The notes under the pieces were generated by a model. The model ran no database searches. It saw only the letters and a program-made list of their open reading frames with translations, and had not been told where the DNA came from. A stretch of 5,631 nt of DNA from Sutterella sp. (lineage in GTDB: Bacteria; Pseudomonadota; Gammaproteobacteria; Burkholderiales; Burkholderiaceae_F). Position 1 is the first letter of the stretch, and every line of letters starts with the position of its first letter. Positions 5,148 to 5,631 of this stretch are shown here, piece after piece. The translations under genes were made by a program, and so were the position numbers. The stretch is from NCBI GenBank assembly GCA_003488465.1, contig DNLN01000032.1:1-5631 (forward strand), given 5' to 3'.

Positions 5148-5631
5148 ATGGCCATTACTCAAAAAGAACTCGCAGCATTCAATGAAGCTAAGGATCGTCT
5201 TGGCGCAATCACCAAGCAGATTAGCGACACGTTTGCTCATGGGCACACCTCCATCAAGCAGTCTGATTTTGAAGAACTGCTCGGCGCGAGCCGCGAACTT
5301 CTCAGTCAGCTGGACGGTGTCGTCGGGAACCTAGAGGTTGCATCTGCTCCCAAGAAGGCTCCTGCCAGGAAGCCTGCCGCCGCAAAGGCCGCGCCGGCCA
5401 AGAAGGCCCCTGCCAAGAAGGCGGCTCCGGCTGAGAAGGCCGCCCCGGCCAAGAAGGCTCCCGCCAAGAAGGCGGCTCCAGCTGAGAAGGCCGCACCGGC
5501 CAAGAAGGCCCCCGCCAAGAAGGCTGCTCCTGCCGCAAAGGCCGAACCGGCTAAGAAGGCTGCTCCTGCCAAGAAGGCTGAGCCCGAAAAGAAGGCAGCT
5601 CCGGCCAAGAAGGCTGCTGCTAAGAAGCCTG
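5148..5631 (+). CDS. Histone H1-like lysine/alanine/proline-rich nucleoid protein (partial, C-terminus beyond right edge)
   Basis: 161 complete codons are visible and the frame remains open at the edge. Residues 1-63 form a compact, mixed-charge and probably helical head (KELAAFNEAKDRLGAI; FEELLGASRELLSQLDGVV). From about residue 66 the protein becomes a low-complexity tail built of PAKKA and AAPAEKA blocks, the composition of eukaryotic H1 tails and of bacterial H1-like or AlgP-type proteins common in Burkholderiales and Pseudomonas. Such tails bind DNA non-specifically, so a cytoplasmic nucleoid role is likely. The tail has a 17-residue period, and every lysine in it uses AAG, whereas the head also uses AAA. 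Periodic glutamates (residues 96, 113, 132, 145, 147) break the positive charge. The gene has its own ribosome binding site and lies after a terminator, so it is probably transcribed alone. The family call is by composition; the exact function is inferred. Confidence 0.9.
   Translation, partial: MAITQKELAAFNEAKDRLGAITKQISDTFAHGHTSIKQSDFEELLGASRELLSQLDGVVGNLEVASAPKKAPARKPAAAKAAPAKKAPAKKAAPAEKAAPAKKAPAKKAAPAEKAAPAKKAPAKKAAPAAKAEPAKKAAPAKKAEPEKKAAPAKKAAAKKP
5394..5546 (+). repeat. 51-bp tandem repeat in the histone-like tail (two good copies, third decayed)
   Basis: Copies at 5394-5444 and 5445-5495 differ at only about four positions, all synonymous, and encode the same 17 residues beginning PAKKAPAKKA. 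The third copy (5496-5546) matches over its first part, then diverges, with GCA replacing the GAG codon. Such repeats change number by slippage or recombination, so tail length may vary between strains. Confidence 0.8.

Noticed and set aside
5306..5608. Minus-strand Ala/Gly/Phe-rich frames, which look like a repetitive membrane protein
   Set aside because: They are the reverse complement of the AAG/GCC-rich repeat of the histone-like gene, and the periodicity is inherited from it.
5394..5631. Possible CRISPR-like array from regular repeats
   Set aside because: The repeats are contiguous, in frame and coding, with no unique spacers.

Overview
The window reads as bacterial chromosome from a Gram-negative proteobacterium, most likely a betaproteobacterium of the Burkholderiales (a Sutterellaceae-like gut lineage would fit). 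This rests on three things: a histone H1-like protein with a Lys/Ala/Pro tail typical of Burkholderiales, a tRNA gene with an encoded CCA end, and a moderately GC-rich sequence. The assignment is inference; no rRNA or other phylogenetic marker is present.

Layout, left to right. Positions 1-2710 (minus strand) hold the first 903 codons of one very large gene, cut by the left edge. It fuses an APC-superfamily amino-acid permease (about 12 membrane segments) to two extra membrane segments, a degenerate GGDEF domain and an EAL domain whose visible catalytic residues are intact. The reading frame is open throughout, and none of the plus-strand ORFs opposite it looks real. Positions 2711-2849 hold its promoter region. 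A minus-strand terminator (2850-2883) follows a tRNA-Ser(CGA) gene (2892-2982). Positions 2983-3274 hold the tRNA leader and promoter and a separate, long leader for the next gene. Positions 3275-4909 (plus) encode a membrane diguanylate cyclase with dCache, HAMP and GGDEF domains. Positions 4910-5147 contain a hairpin, a strong intrinsic terminator and the promoter and ribosome-binding region of the last gene. Positions 5148-5631 (plus) encode the start of a histone H1-like, lysine-rich nucleoid protein, cut by the right edge.

The unifying theme is cyclic di-GMP. A likely phosphodiesterase physically joined to a nutrient transporter and a likely cyclase with an extracytoplasmic ligand-sensing domain are transcribed away from each other around a tRNA gene. 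I infer that the two could set c-di-GMP in opposite directions in response to external small molecules. The permease-EAL fusion is the most unusual item: it looks like a transporter-receptor in which substrate binding or transport might control c-di-GMP breakdown. The tRNA and the histone-like gene appear to be independent neighbours, separated by terminators.
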